From assembly GCA_037176885.1 (NCBI GenBank), contig JAWWNJ010000004.1, forward strand, positions 3,348,001-3,412,000: a stretch of DNA of 64,000 nt, given 5' to 3'. The position numbers were made by a program, and so were the translations under genes. Shown here one piece after another: positions 42,781-54,384 of this stretch. How positions within the stretch are numbered: position 1 is the first letter of the stretch; each line of letters opens with the position of its first letter. The notes beneath the pieces were generated by a model that saw only the letters and a program-made list of their open reading frames with translations, was not told the origin of the DNA and ran no database searches. The DNA comes from Favolaschia claudopus (Eukaryota > Basidiomycota > Agaricomycetes > Agaricales > Mycenaceae).

Positions 42781-45276
42781 AAAGGTTGCGGCACAGCAGT
42801 ATCTTTATTTAGTCCGTCTCTCATCCAGTTCATCTACGTAAATATATTCTGTAAGTATCCCGGAACTCATTCAGACAATATAATCTCTCGTCTTCTGGGT
42901 GAATTCTACGGTTTCGGCAGCCGCGCAACGAAGCAGGACAATGATTCAGAATTTACTCTAGACTGAATTGAATACTATTGAATATCATCGAGATTCCCAA
43001 ACCCCCCTCATTTGATGACGCTAATCCCCAGGATAGGTTACGGATGAGAGAGCGACTCGCCAAGAATTTCGTCGACTTACTTCAGCTATGAGAGCAACTT
43101 GTAACCTAAGGAGTTCAAGCTCATTAGTTATTCAATTTGAGCATCTTTACAGACACAGTCGTATTGATACGACGCATTCCCAATGTGTTGAAAGCCTGTT
43201 GAAATTTCGAATTCTTAACAAGACGGACCTTCGCTTCGCTCCGGTAGGCAAGCTACAACCCCAGAACTGTCAATTCCGAGACATCAAACTTGAAGGCCCT
43301 TTTTTGAACTTGCAGTGCAAATTATATTACTTGTGGATCCAACAAACGAGACGAAGAAGAGGAAACTCTTGAATTTTGTCCGACAGTTTCAACGAGCAGA
43401 AAAATCAGGTGTCGAGAAATACAGAAGCAATTCAAGCACAACGAGTCGCCTTTGCTTGGTTTTGAATAATTTTGACAATTGCTATCGTATTGATGAGTCA
43501 AATGCTTGAAGAATGGCGGTTAATCGAAGGAAGATTATCATCTTGGATGGCAAAGAATGGTGAGATCAAGAAAAACTGCGCCGACCAGAGAAAGGCGGCC
43601 ATTCGACTTGTTTTCGCGCAGGATTTCAGGTCAAGCTCTTGTTCTGAGATGGGATTGCGATGTATGATTGAATATAAGCAAACAGAAGCGGGGTTGACCA
43701 AGTTTTGAAGGATTGTTTGGGCAATATAGCGAACGGAGAGGAGAACAGGGTGCTATCAGTGTGGAGAGGACAGCGAAGGTCAAACTGCCTCTTCTGCTGT
43801 ATTTATCGCCGATGAATGTCGTAGCGTTTGACTCGGAACGACGCAGCATATGCCATACATTTGAACAACATTTGAATTTTAGAAGCGGAAATGATATCTC
43901 AATACGTCCATTTCAGAACACGGAGCCAGAATCCATGCCGCAGACCACAGCCCTGCGAGAATCGCGCAGCCAAGATTAAAAGCGCAGCTATAGCTATTTC
44001 GTGGGAGTGGGAAAGGCAAGGGAGAGGACGCGACCAACCTGGCTGCAAGGAGATATTGCACAGCCGACGAGGCATCTCGTTAAAAGAACGAGTAATACTG
44101 GGCGCCGTTCATTCCCACCCCATCATTATTCACTTGATTGATCGCACCAATGTATAGTCAACTCGGAGGAGACAGTGAATTATGCAGGGAGGCAACCTGC
44201 TCAGGGGTTTTATGGAGAGATTGTGGATAGGACTGACCTGCAGAGCTGCGTATGCATAGTTTTGTTCGATGACCTAGGTCAGATGAATCAGATCTTGTCT
44301 TTGGCCGGACATTTCATTACTTGGATTGAGACCTAGCGGACTCGATGCAGCTGATATCGAATGGTCCTAGTCAAGAGAGTTGCAGTGAGAGGCTTGAGAT
44401 CCAACTGGAATGTCTTTATCATTCGCGGGAACCCGAGTAGCCGCCATAGACCACGGAAAGGAGGAAAAAAGTCCAATAGTAGGGCACTTCAACAGCGCAT
44501 CCCGAGGATTCGAACCTCCTGCATCCAGTCCGTCTTGCATGTGGGAGGCATTGGCTCCCGCAACGGGCGCTGTCCGATATGCGTCGATGAGAATTGCGTT
44601 GGAGGACACCAGCAAGCTCAAGAAAATTCAAACGAGCTCGTGTTCAAATGAGTAAGGCCTTCAGTGATAGGGTTGGGTCTTTCATGTTTTAGGTTAGAAG
44701 TGCCGTTGACCAAGGAAATTATCTAGAATAAACCACCCTGAAGTTCGGTCAGGATATTAAACTGACCAGCACATAAGAGCGAACTTAGCAAAATGGAGTG
44801 GTTCGTACCCGCACAAATTTGAAGGAGAAAGAGTGGATGTCATACGCAACGGAGACATTCGAACTGCGCTCGCTGAAACGTCCTCGGTTGACGGTATCGA
44901 TCTAGAGTATGCCGCCTATGTGCTAAAGCGATCATTCGCTATGATATGAACTTGACGCATTTCGAGCGAAGAGCAGAGTAAAATAGAAATGTGCTTCTAT
45001 AGAGCGGAAAGTCCCGCAGAGAATCGAATCCCTGTCCACGGAGGAGTTCTGCTGCGAGGGGTTAAGGATCAAAGATTTGGAGCGGGTTTTGAGACTCGAC
45101 GGCGCGTTGAAATGAAACCGGCGGCGAGTTCAATGATTCTCTCGAGGCGAAGTTGTCAATGAGTCTCTTGGAAGTCGATAAAGGTAGGCGGATAAATTAC
45201 ATTGAGAGCCGCAGAAGACAAGCACAATATGACTCGCAAATGCGTCGCAGAGAGTCGGGTAGATAACTTGAACCTA
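42781..45276. other. Gene-poor stretch downstream of gene D
   Basis: No gene is seen other than the tRNA-like segment near 44.5 kb. Open frames are short and lack domains. The sequence is less GC-rich than the flanking spacers. Confidence 0.45.
44495..44585 (-). other. tRNA-like segment with a perfect B box
   Basis: The minus strand holds GGTTCGAATCC, an exact RNA polymerase III B box, in a stem (GAGG...CCTC) with a 7-base loop. It is followed by GGATGCG, which can pair in part with CGCATAT 88 nt upstream. No good A box or anticodon arm is visible, so this is either a degenerate tRNA gene or a tRNA-derived repeat. I do not assign an amino acid. Confidence 0.35.
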
Positions 45277-45736
45277 GTCTGTTAGTTACCACGCCAAATA
45301 ACCGGCGGCCTGCGTTATTATGTCAGCATCACGGAAGCACGCACAAACAAACTGTTAGCGACACGCGACTTGACGCGTTTTCAATGCATTCCTCCGACAA
45401 TAGGCGCCTGGCCTGCTCATACAATGTGTTTGAATGCTAACTAGATTCTCTACATGAGGTCAACTCTGCTCCAATGGGGCGAGATGGCGTTTTCGACCGT
45501 TTTGGGCTATAACACAACCGGGATGTCAGTACGGGGAGTATTCAGCTGAAAATATTGAAAAATGGTAAGCAACAATTATATTTGACTCCAAAACTGCTTC
45601 TTGAGGGGATCCGGCGCATTCTTACGCTCTTCGGGCCCTAGGACGCGTCCTCGTCGCGTCCCAAATTGGTTAACGTAAGCTTCCCAAAACGGATAAGGCA
45701 GGCCGCCGGTTATCAGAGCGCGGTAACTAACAGACT
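45277..45736. mobile_element. MITE-like element with about 38-bp terminal inverted repeats
   Basis: AGTCTGTTAGTTACC at 45,277 continues to ATAACCGGCGGCCTGC by 45,313. The reverse complement of both blocks lies at 45,698-45,736. The 460-bp unit has no coding capacity. No clear target duplication is visible. It is a small non-autonomous DNA element, class unknown. Confidence 0.65.
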
Positions 45737-45769
45737 TTATTGAGCGAGGTACGAGCTGGAAACAATAAA

Positions 45770-45960
45770 GCGTCTGTCTAGAGAGACTAAAGTTGAAGGC
45801 AAAAAGAGAACCGGTCACTCGCAAGGTCACTCGGCAATTCCTATTACCGAGTTGATGGGTTCACACGGCCCCATGTTTCCCACTGCCTACGACGTCCTCC
45901 TCGTCGTCCTCGATGCTTCGACTTCCACTCGACGATATCGGCAGGATATGAGGTCCAGCT
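45770..45960 (+). repeat. ACCGG-motif dispersed repeat (diverged copy)
   Basis: AGTTGAAGGC is followed by AGAACCGGTCACTCG, TCACTCGGCAATTCC, TTACCGAG, then a CxCACTGCC...GACGTCCTCCTCGTCG tail resembling the copies near 9.2 kb and 37.3 kb. It lies just outside the right arm of the 460-bp element. Confidence 0.45.
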
Positions 45961-48900
45961 TGATTTAGTGTCAATATCCGTGCTCTATCTTGCTCGTATC
46001 AGCCGTTGAAGAAGTCTACAGGCACAAGATTCCATAACTCCTAGTGGACTTGGTCCGCCACAATTTACCCAAGATTTACTGTTTCGAGGCGAAGCGTCGT
46101 CGTCTAGTGTCCACAGTCAATGCAGTAGACGTGGGACCTATATACGGCTGAGTTTTGGCCGTGGCATCACTATGGATTCTGCACCTCTTGTGCTCACACG
46201 TTGCTTGTCATCCGACGTGCGTCTGCTCAGTCTGAGTGTTTCGCTCATTGCTGATACTATCCAACTCAGACCTCTGCGACAAGCTCTTTCTCTTTATTAT
46301 ATCTGCGCGTTCTCGATGTGAAGCCGTCGTACTAATTTCGTGCGTATGAATACCGTCTTCAATCTCGCTGCTTACTGATCTTGTGTCTTCGTTACTAGTA
46401 TCAAGATGTCAGCGCGGAAGGCGAGTTGGACGCGCTCCAATCTCTAACAGAGCCCTCGAAATTGGTGGCGGCTTTGTGCGTGAACGGCAGTGGCACTTGA
46501 ATCCATGAATTCATCGTCTATAGGTATGCCCTTTGACTCTTCACGCTACGGCACGCCGAGACCAACTCCGCGTATGAAAGGTGCTACTATCTGCTTCCCG
46601 CTCTCTTAAACCGGCTCCATTCCGACGCGATCGACATCGGCAATCGATTCTGTTATTCGCTATGGACCCTATACTTGGCACACACGAAGGACTGATTCCG
46701 CCTCTGCGTGGCTGTCCAGAACGTCAACCTTCGCCCCGACCTTGGCCGCGCGTCTCGATAGCTCGTACTTTCAAAGAGTCCGTTAACTCCCTTCCGAAAT
46801 CCCTCGACCTCGAGGTCTTCACCGCCTCCCAGCGCGTGTATCAATACCTTCATCGATTCACAGTCACCCCCATCGATCCAATATCGAGCTTCGTTACCCC
46901 TTCCCACCTTCCCTATCCGACATGCATGTCAAATTTCAATGCCTACAGTGTGTCTAGTCATGACATTCCAGCCGACGATATGACTGGCGACCCACCTTCG
47001 CGCGCCGACGCCACCGCCTGCATCTGCCTGTCGCATATGGTTCTCGGATGATGCCCTCCAATGAGCGGCGCAGGTCGTGCTGTTGCGTACGGGCTTCGGG
47101 AAGCCCGACTCCATGTGCGATTGGGAAGCATCAGCGCTGGTCTCCTCGTACCCGAAGCCTGCTTACCCACCCCGACGGGGTCAATTCCATTTTCCAGCCC
47201 TTGGCATCGGTGCTGCGAGTGTCTGGTTTCGATGGTACCGGCGTTCCTGCTGCGTCTCGTCGACTTGACCCTCTATATGATGCTCTTGTTCTCTTGAACG
47301 AATGGCTGCGTGTGCGGGAGCTGGTGTGGGCGCGGGTAAGGGGTCCTGAGGTCGGCCGCGCAGACGCAGGATATAATGCCTGCTTGAATGCTCATGGCAC
47401 CATCCCGCGCCGAGCACTATGCACTCTTCGTTGCCTATATCTCCGCGATGAAGGCGCTGCCGCCGCTACATCTTGTCTTCATTCGTTTCATTCTCGCCCC
47501 ATCTCGTTACGGATCCTGCGTGGTGAGACGAGGGATCTGTGCGTCTTTGGGGAGAGTATGGTGGACGGGTGTGAGGTCGGAAGGAGTCCTCCCGGATTGC
47601 ACGCAGGCTTGAGAGGCGTGCATGTCCCAGACGACTGCGGAGGAGAAGAACCACGACCGCGATGACCCCGGTCTCCCGTACCCGACGTTTGCGCCTTCAC
47701 GGGCTCTGCACTGCATATGTCGATGCTGGCGTCCACTCATGTCTCCCGCCGATGTAGTTTGGAGCTCGGGCCCCTCTACCCATACGACATCCACGTCGAC
47801 TATGATGATACGCACCTCACGGTGGTCTAGCGGATGCTTCTGCGCTATCGAGTCCTAAATGTTTGTTTGTCCGGTTGCGACTGCCATGGGAGCTCAGTCG
47901 CCGTCGACGATTGGGTGGTGTAACTGCTCACTTTCGCCTTCGTTTCTCTGGGGGCATCGACGTCAGCGCGCCTCTCTTCGCGCTTACCACATTCTCGCGA
48001 TAATTCTTCCCTTCCTTCGCCCCTATCTCGACCGCTGTGTATCCTGCCGATTGCACCCTCCACATTCATGCTAGCAAAGCATTTGTGAATCGGATTTCGT
48101 GCCTCGCGCGAGCGGAGGGCGGCTCATTGGGTCCTCATTAACGGACCCATCTGCGTACGAGGGCGCTCTCGAGCGTCAGTGCGTCTTCGCTGCGGACGCG
48201 GCGTAGATGGGGACTCGGATACGTTGGTGCTCCCAACCTCACGCGCGGATGCGGATGACGTCTAGCGCTTCCCTCCTCTTCATATCCACCATGTCACCCA
48301 GACAATGCCTCAATGTGCGGCTTGAGCAGGTCATGACCGCTGCGCCGCATCGATGATGTGCCTAGGGCACACTGCCACTTCCGCTCGCGCACACCGGGCC
48401 CCTTGTATTGGGGTCGAATAGCGTCGAGCGCGAGGTGTGATTTGTGCAGTCGATCATTCAGTCTGTTCAGCGTTCATGATAGCCCGCATCCATGGATATA
48501 GCCCTATTCTCACCGTCCATCCAACGTTGACGATGGGTCCGCATTCCTGGTGGAGAGGCAAGGCGTTGTGCGTGCTGCGTACATTCCGCTTGTCCTTCTT
48601 TCGCTTTGTTCTTCACATTCACTCCCGATGCCCTGGTTTACACAACGGGGTTGCCGACACATTTCATTGGCATTTCGAGCATTGCTTCACGTGAAGGGGC
48701 ACACGCACAAGACGTATCGCTTAATTTTAGTGCATGGGGATGGGGTTTGGGGGAGATCGAATACGCGGATGCGGGAGTCATGTCTCGCCTGTATGTGGAC
48801 CCTTCTCCTTCACTGACAATATTCACTCTCTCAGAACTGTTATCTCCCTTACACGCCTGCCTCCATCCTCTCACTCCGTTTTCGCACTTTGCTGATCTAC

Positions 48901-49329
48901 ATAGATGTCATACTTTTCTGGTGAGGTCTGAGTACTTACTTCAAGAGACTCGAGTCTAGAGCAGTGTCGTATGCGCTATCATCCCACTTTCTTACCGTTA
49001 GCTACCCATTTGATCTGCATGCATTGTAACTGGCATTTTGCATTCCCTGGCTCACTCATACAATACCGAAGCAGGCGAAATCCAAGCTCGTCCGAGAAAG
49101 GAAATTTGGCAAAGGTTTGTTTGCTCATGTTGATCGCGTGGTTCTCCTTCCTCCTCTTGCTCATTCCCTTCGTTCGTACAGCGTACCCGCAAACCACTAC
49201 TCGTACTGTTGAAAATACCTTGTTGTAAGATGCGGCATCATACATTTTTATTGGCTCTGATATCCATGGCTGCCCAGCGATTTCTGCCTCGTCACATTGC
49301 CATTGTCAAAACGCCCCCTCGGGGCTCAA
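45961..49329. other. GC-rich, gene-poor spacer before F-box fragment H
   Basis: This resembles in composition the GC-rich spacers upstream of F-box genes B and D, with compositional open frames on both strands (for example about 205 codons near 47.0-47.7 kb). None has a domain or a consistent splice pattern, so none is called. Confidence 0.45.
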
Positions 49330-49584
49330 ATGCCACAAGATCGTCCCACCGGCTTCACCTCCCCATTTCTTCCGACTTTCCACGATATTGAAAGCGTTCG
49401 GGAACTCACGCGCTGTTCTATTTCACCGCCAGAGACATCAAAATTGTGCACGGTGGCTTCAATCGCACCTGGTGAACTTTACCGCGCAGAGATTGCCGTC
49501 GTGGCGAGGGAACTGGATCGACTGCACGCAGAACGTGCTATGCTTTCGAGTTACGTGTGTGCTCGCACCTTCTACCAATATTGA
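49330..49584 (+). pseudogene. F-box gene fragment H (N-terminal module only)
   Basis: It encodes MPQDRPTGFTSPFLPTFHD, then SVRELTRCSISPPET, then a coiled-coil remnant (RAEIAVVARELDRLHAERAML). It ends at a stop after SSYVCARTFYQY, precisely where the paralogues continue into the F-box. Neither the F-box nor the leucine-rich half is found downstream. It is a truncated copy of the same family. Confidence 0.75.
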
Positions 49585-50158
49585 CATGCACAGCACAGGA
49601 CCGCAGGTTTGAATGCCCCTTTCAGTTTTGAAGCTAAGATAGATTCTGGTGTGCTTCTATATCAGCTGCCCGTCTCTCATACTATTCACATTGGGGTTGC
49701 AATATTGGATTCAATAGCTTGATTCTCATACCCACACCAAAGGTTTGGTGTCGAATACCATAAAACAGCATGTGAATGACGTTGACAAGCTTCATCAATG
49801 CGGTAATGAAAGCCCAGCATCCCAGATGGAGCTGATTCCCTGTGTGGCGGCTTGAGCATGGATGCTGTGGATCATACTCAGGTTACCTGTTAATGTGTAG
49901 TAGTAGTCAACTATTGAAATTCCCGTCAACTTTAATTTGTTGTATTTCTGTCTATCCATCTCTCAATACTTAGTTGATTCTAACTTGATTCCAACAGTTT
50001 CTTAGCTTTCTCACCTCGAATGATAATCAATACACCCTGAGAACCACAAGGAGAACAATGTCAGTTCTTTCCGGACTTCGGCCCGAGATCTTGGGAACCT
50101 GTCAAAACAATGCCTCATGTGGGACATGAGGCGCAGACCCCTCTTCCTTCCTACCACC
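49585..50158. other. AT-rich flank upstream of gene K
   Basis: No gene is seen. Base composition shifts here from GC-rich to AT-rich and stays AT-rich through gene K. This stretch presumably contains the K promoter and leader. Confidence 0.4.
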
Positions 50159-53100
50159 ATGGCACAGCTCCTCTTCTGGCCTGGCAAACTTTTCTTCTAC
50201 CCTATTGGCAACACTTCAGCTGTGTCCTTAGCACGGGATGTATCTCCTGATAAAGATATCAGCCTCCTTCTCCTTGGTTGTGGAGATCCACGAAATGTCT
50301 TGTTTACTCTTGTTTCTGAGCACAAATCAGGTAAATCAAATCCACTGCTCTATGACACTTATGTTCAGTTGGTTATTACCAGCAACTCGCAAATTGGACT
50401 TCACATGTGTGGACTTTGAGCCCGGTGTACTTGGTATAGTTCTAACAATTTGAAAAGCCCATTTGTCTCATCTGATCCTGTAGCACGCAATGTCTTGCTT
50501 CTGTCTCTAATCATCGATAAGAAACCAATGGACCAGATCTTTGATATCTTCTTTCACTTTTATCTCGAGCCACACACTCTTGCATTACTGGTCTCACAAT
50601 GCCAGGCTCTAGTTGATGCTTCTGCAACTTTAGCAAAGTGGCGGGCCTCCTTATATGGTTCCACTTTGCACATGAGCAGTGAACATACACTAGCCCAGCT
50701 TCGCTTACACTGGCAACAATATTCAAGCATGCACAAATTGCCAAAATCAGATCTTCAACCGATTTTGACAAGATTCAAAGCTGCAATGACAGGTCGTCAG
50801 ACTGCCAGTGCTGACCGGATCTGGACGCACACTAGTCGCTCTGCTGGACCTCTGATTGACTTGGCAGTGCCAACAATGTCCAATTGTTTTGATCACTACA
50901 GGAAACATGGGACAACATTTGTTTCACCTACCCGCCGTTCTGCAGCCACTCTCCTTAACCCCACTTTTGTTTACAGTCGAGGTGGCACCACTTGTGATGT
51001 TCACTATGGGACTGACCCACTGACTCCGTTCCATCTGGCACCTGTCTTTGGCAACAATGCAGCACCGTCACATGAAGATATTATGAAATGTGTCCGAGCC
51101 CAGTTTCATACATGGTGCACAGCATTTCATAACTACCATGGTCATGCACAATGCATTGTCCGATTCTTTTTTGCAGATGCTATTTTTGCAACTCGAGCTT
51201 TGAAGGTTTTGGCAGACTCCGGTGCTGTCAAGACAAGAATCCCAGTCTGTCAATGGCATACTGATATCATAACCTTTGATAAGGAAGAGTACAAAGATGC
51301 TGCTCCTGTACTTTTTGACGTGGTGGATACCTCCAATCTGGATGATCATCTAGGCCTTCTCAATGTCATGATAACATCTATACCTTTGTTACCTGCAGCT
51401 GGAAACGGTGTTCTATATCTGGAGTCTTTGCTTGTACAAACCTCGGATGGCGATATTCCCAAAGATTTTGCAAAACGTTTTAATGCAGATTTGTCAGTGA
51501 TCTGTGTACTCTTTCAACTTTGTCCAGTGGATTTTGCAACAGGCTACTCAAGTCGAGGCAATGTTCACGAGCTGAACAAGGTTAGCAGAAGAGAAGGAGG
51601 GAAGCAAACACAATTTCATCAGGTCACAACTTGGAAAACACTGGACTGTGATCCACCAGTCATTAATCCATGGCAATTGGGAACCTTTTTATATGACTGG
51701 TACCATGCACTGTTTGAGGAAGAAGATTCCCAAACATTTTCAGAGAAACATCGTGTCAACTTCATCCATGCAACGACACGCTCAAGTCTTGCATACTTTT
51801 GTCGAGAGAGTTTTGTTTTGCTTTTGAAGTTTGTCCGGGATCAATTGCAGGTTTCAAGAGAAGATTGGATAGCTGTTATGGATCGATTCATTCAAATCCA
51901 GATGGCAGACCAGTCAATGAAGATGGACACACTGAGATTTCATGACTGTTGTGCTCTCATGTACTATCATGGTGTCTATACCATGCCCGTATATCACCCT
52001 GGTTTTACTCCTCATGCTGGACCGTTTAAGCACTGGAATGTGGTCTCACCACTGAGTCGGGTCTTCCTCAAGGTGCCTAGAGAAAAAATTGCTGTGTTGA
52101 CGCAAGACCAAGCTGCAACTCCTAGCCTTGAAGCAGGCATGCGAGGTCCTAGGATGATGAATCTGTTTTCTTGTATCCATGCAGCATTTGGGACTGTATC
52201 CATGGTTGGTCCATTGAACGACCCACGGGCAGTGTTTGAGGAAGACCCTAAAGGCTTCCATGGTTCTAAACCACTCATTGTCTCATTTGTGATGCCATCT
52301 ATGCTACTCAGTGGGCACGGCCCCTAGATACGATGATGCAGAAAAACTCTCCATTGTTCTGGTGTGCAATAGCAATACAGCTAATATACACCACTATTTC
52401 AAGACCTTGGGCCCTTCACTTGAGATCCACTCCGCTGAGTTGTTTGAGCAAGAGAATGTCATTGTCATTCCAGAACAACCCATGCCTATCAGGCGAACTA
52501 TCCAATTACCAATTCCTTCTACATCATATGCAATAGGGGCACCAGGATCTATGAAGGCATCCTTCAATGAGGAAAATAATCTATTTGAGCTATTTTCAGT
52601 TTTAACATCTGTTCAAACTGAGAATGCAAAATCTGCTTTGCAATCCGCTGGAAATGTATCTGTAAAGCAAATTTCTTTCAGAACTGTACAACTCAATTTG
52701 GAAGGTATTACACAAGATATCGTTTTCCCATTTCCAGTTGTGGGGTCTCAACACAGACTACGGATTGCCAGGAAGTCTTTGTGGATTGAGGTCAGACACT
52801 TGTCAGCTTTGTAAATTTTACCGCTTAAACCATGATTAGCTTATTGTTCCTCTTCGAACCTCATTTAGTCAAGAAGGTCTAGATGCCAATCCTTTCCCAA
52901 TTTCTCTCCAAGAGCTTTTGCCTTGGAGTATCCATAGAATCAATCTTGACAGTCTTCCAACAATAGACCTGAAGGCCAAGAAGCTGCATGATTGGTTGAA
53001 TCCACATGTGGGAGCTGCCTTTTCAAAACGAGAAGTGAAAGGCAACAAGAAGAAACAAATAGATTCACTCAGATTTGTCAAAGAAAGTATATCTTCTATC

Positions 53101-53797
53101 ATAGTTTGTGCAGCTGGTATTCGACCCAAGGGTTCTCCAGTTCAGCGCATCTTTGCACTGCAAGACAAAGCCACCAACAACTGTGACACTGTCATTTTTG
53201 TCGACCAGCTTCGGTTTGACCTATCCTCTCATACAATAGTCTGTGATGGTTTCATCCTTCCATTAACACCTGTACGTCTTGTACAAATTGTGCAAGATTT
53301 TCGGAGGCTTATTCCCAAAATGGTGAACATTGGGTTGGACAAAGGGGAAATCACGTCATGGAAGCAACTCTTTCCGGTTCTTGTGGAAAGATGTCGGACT
53401 TGGAAGCATCTGGATTCCTGTCAGTATGCATCTAGTGGATGTATCCCACTCAATACTCAGATGGAGCAAGTCTCTATCTGTGCATGTGGGGAAGGAAAAG
53501 ATGTGCAAAGAATGAGCAACTTTGCCCTTTGGAAGCCTCTAGCAAAATACTGTACTCGGATAGCTCTTTCCCCTTTATTTGGAGTATCATATCTGGAGAC
53601 AATTGGACCAACCGATCGAAGGTGTTGTGTGTGTAGGGCGAATGCAGGGTTCACATGTCCGAAATGCAAGAAGGACAGGTATTGCAGGAAGTGAGTAGCA
53701 TTTTGGTTTGTGTCCTATTGAAATCAACTAACTTTATCTCAGGGAATGTCAGGCAAAAGATTGGAAGAGGCACAAAGAAGTGCACCACGAATCTTGA
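50159..53797 (+). CDS. DUF4470-containing MYND-finger protein K (one apparent frameshift)
   Basis: Exons are 50159-50330, 50383-50433, 50484-52810 (with a shift near 52,310), 52869-53690 and 53743-53797, about 1,141 aa after allowing one base. The N-terminus has the DUF4470 landmarks: LFWPGKLFFYPIGNTSA, LLLLGCGDPRNVLFTL, RKLDFTCVDFEP and ARNVLLLSL. The C-terminal MYND finger (~1100-1135) reads CCVCRA...FTCPKC, RYCRKEC, DWKRHKEVHH and is split by the last intron. DUF4470 with MYND is a known fungal pairing and also occurs in the dynein-assembly factor DNAAF3; the role here is unknown. At 52,310 frame 2 ends in GHGP-stop while APRYDDAEKLS continues one base out. Introns are 50-58 nt. Codons are more AT-rich than in the F-box genes. 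Confidence 0.75.
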
Positions 53798-54046
53798 AAA
53801 TATTCTGTGTCAGAATGACATAGCCTCAGGAAGGTAATAGTTTTCCATCATGTACTGTAAAATTCCTGTCATTCATCTTGATTCATCTTGTTGGTGTATT
53901 TTGATTTCTGAAAACATTGAAACTACAGGACTATATTGAGGAGTCATGTGAACTCCTCTATCACAAGCAGATGAGGTATTACATCAGAGTAGGTAGAACC
54001 ATGAGCTCCCCTTCGAAAATCCGCAAGGTGGATTCTAGAAACCTGA
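53798..54046. other. Short spacer between gene K and the En/Spm-like transposon
   Basis: It contains a tandem TCATCTTGATTCATCTTG at 53,874-53,891. No gene. Its last three bases (TGA, 54,044-54,046) are the left copy of the transposon's target duplication. Confidence 0.5.
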
Positions 54047-54100
54047 CACCGGGGGCAGACGCCGGGGCCTTTGAAAAGCAAAGGCCTTAAAGGCCTTTGC
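54047..54100 (+). repeat. Left 54-bp terminal inverted repeat
   Basis: It matches the reverse complement of 59,724-59,777 at 51 of 54 positions. It contains a near-palindrome (GCAAAGGCC...GGCCTTTGC). Confidence 0.9.
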
Positions 54101-54384
54101 TTCACCTTTGCTACACCTTTGGTAGGTGGCGGCAAGCATGCCGGCTGTGATGTCAGTGATGTTCCTGGAGCATTGATACCTCATGTAGCCCTCATGTTCA
54201 GGGCGCACCAAAACAATGAGGCAATTTGTTTTCAGGAACCCGCATTAACATGTGACCGCGTAAAACTATCCCACAGTCATTATTTCCGACGCGTCGTTAC
54301 GTGCTTTCAGCTTCTCTTTCATCTTTCACCGCTCTCTTACGCTTTTTGCCTGTTCTCCTCTCAGCATTGACCTATTACTTTGCT

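Noticed and set aside
47048..47665. 205-codon open frame in the GC-rich spacer before fragment H
   Set aside because: Compositional frame with several equally long overlapping frames; no domain or intron pattern.
50450..52327. The long frame of gene K looked at first like a transposase next to transposon repeats
   Set aside because: The GCGDPRN block, the ARNVLLLSL block and the C-terminal MYND finger fit a DUF4470/MYND protein, and it lies outside the terminal repeats of the element.
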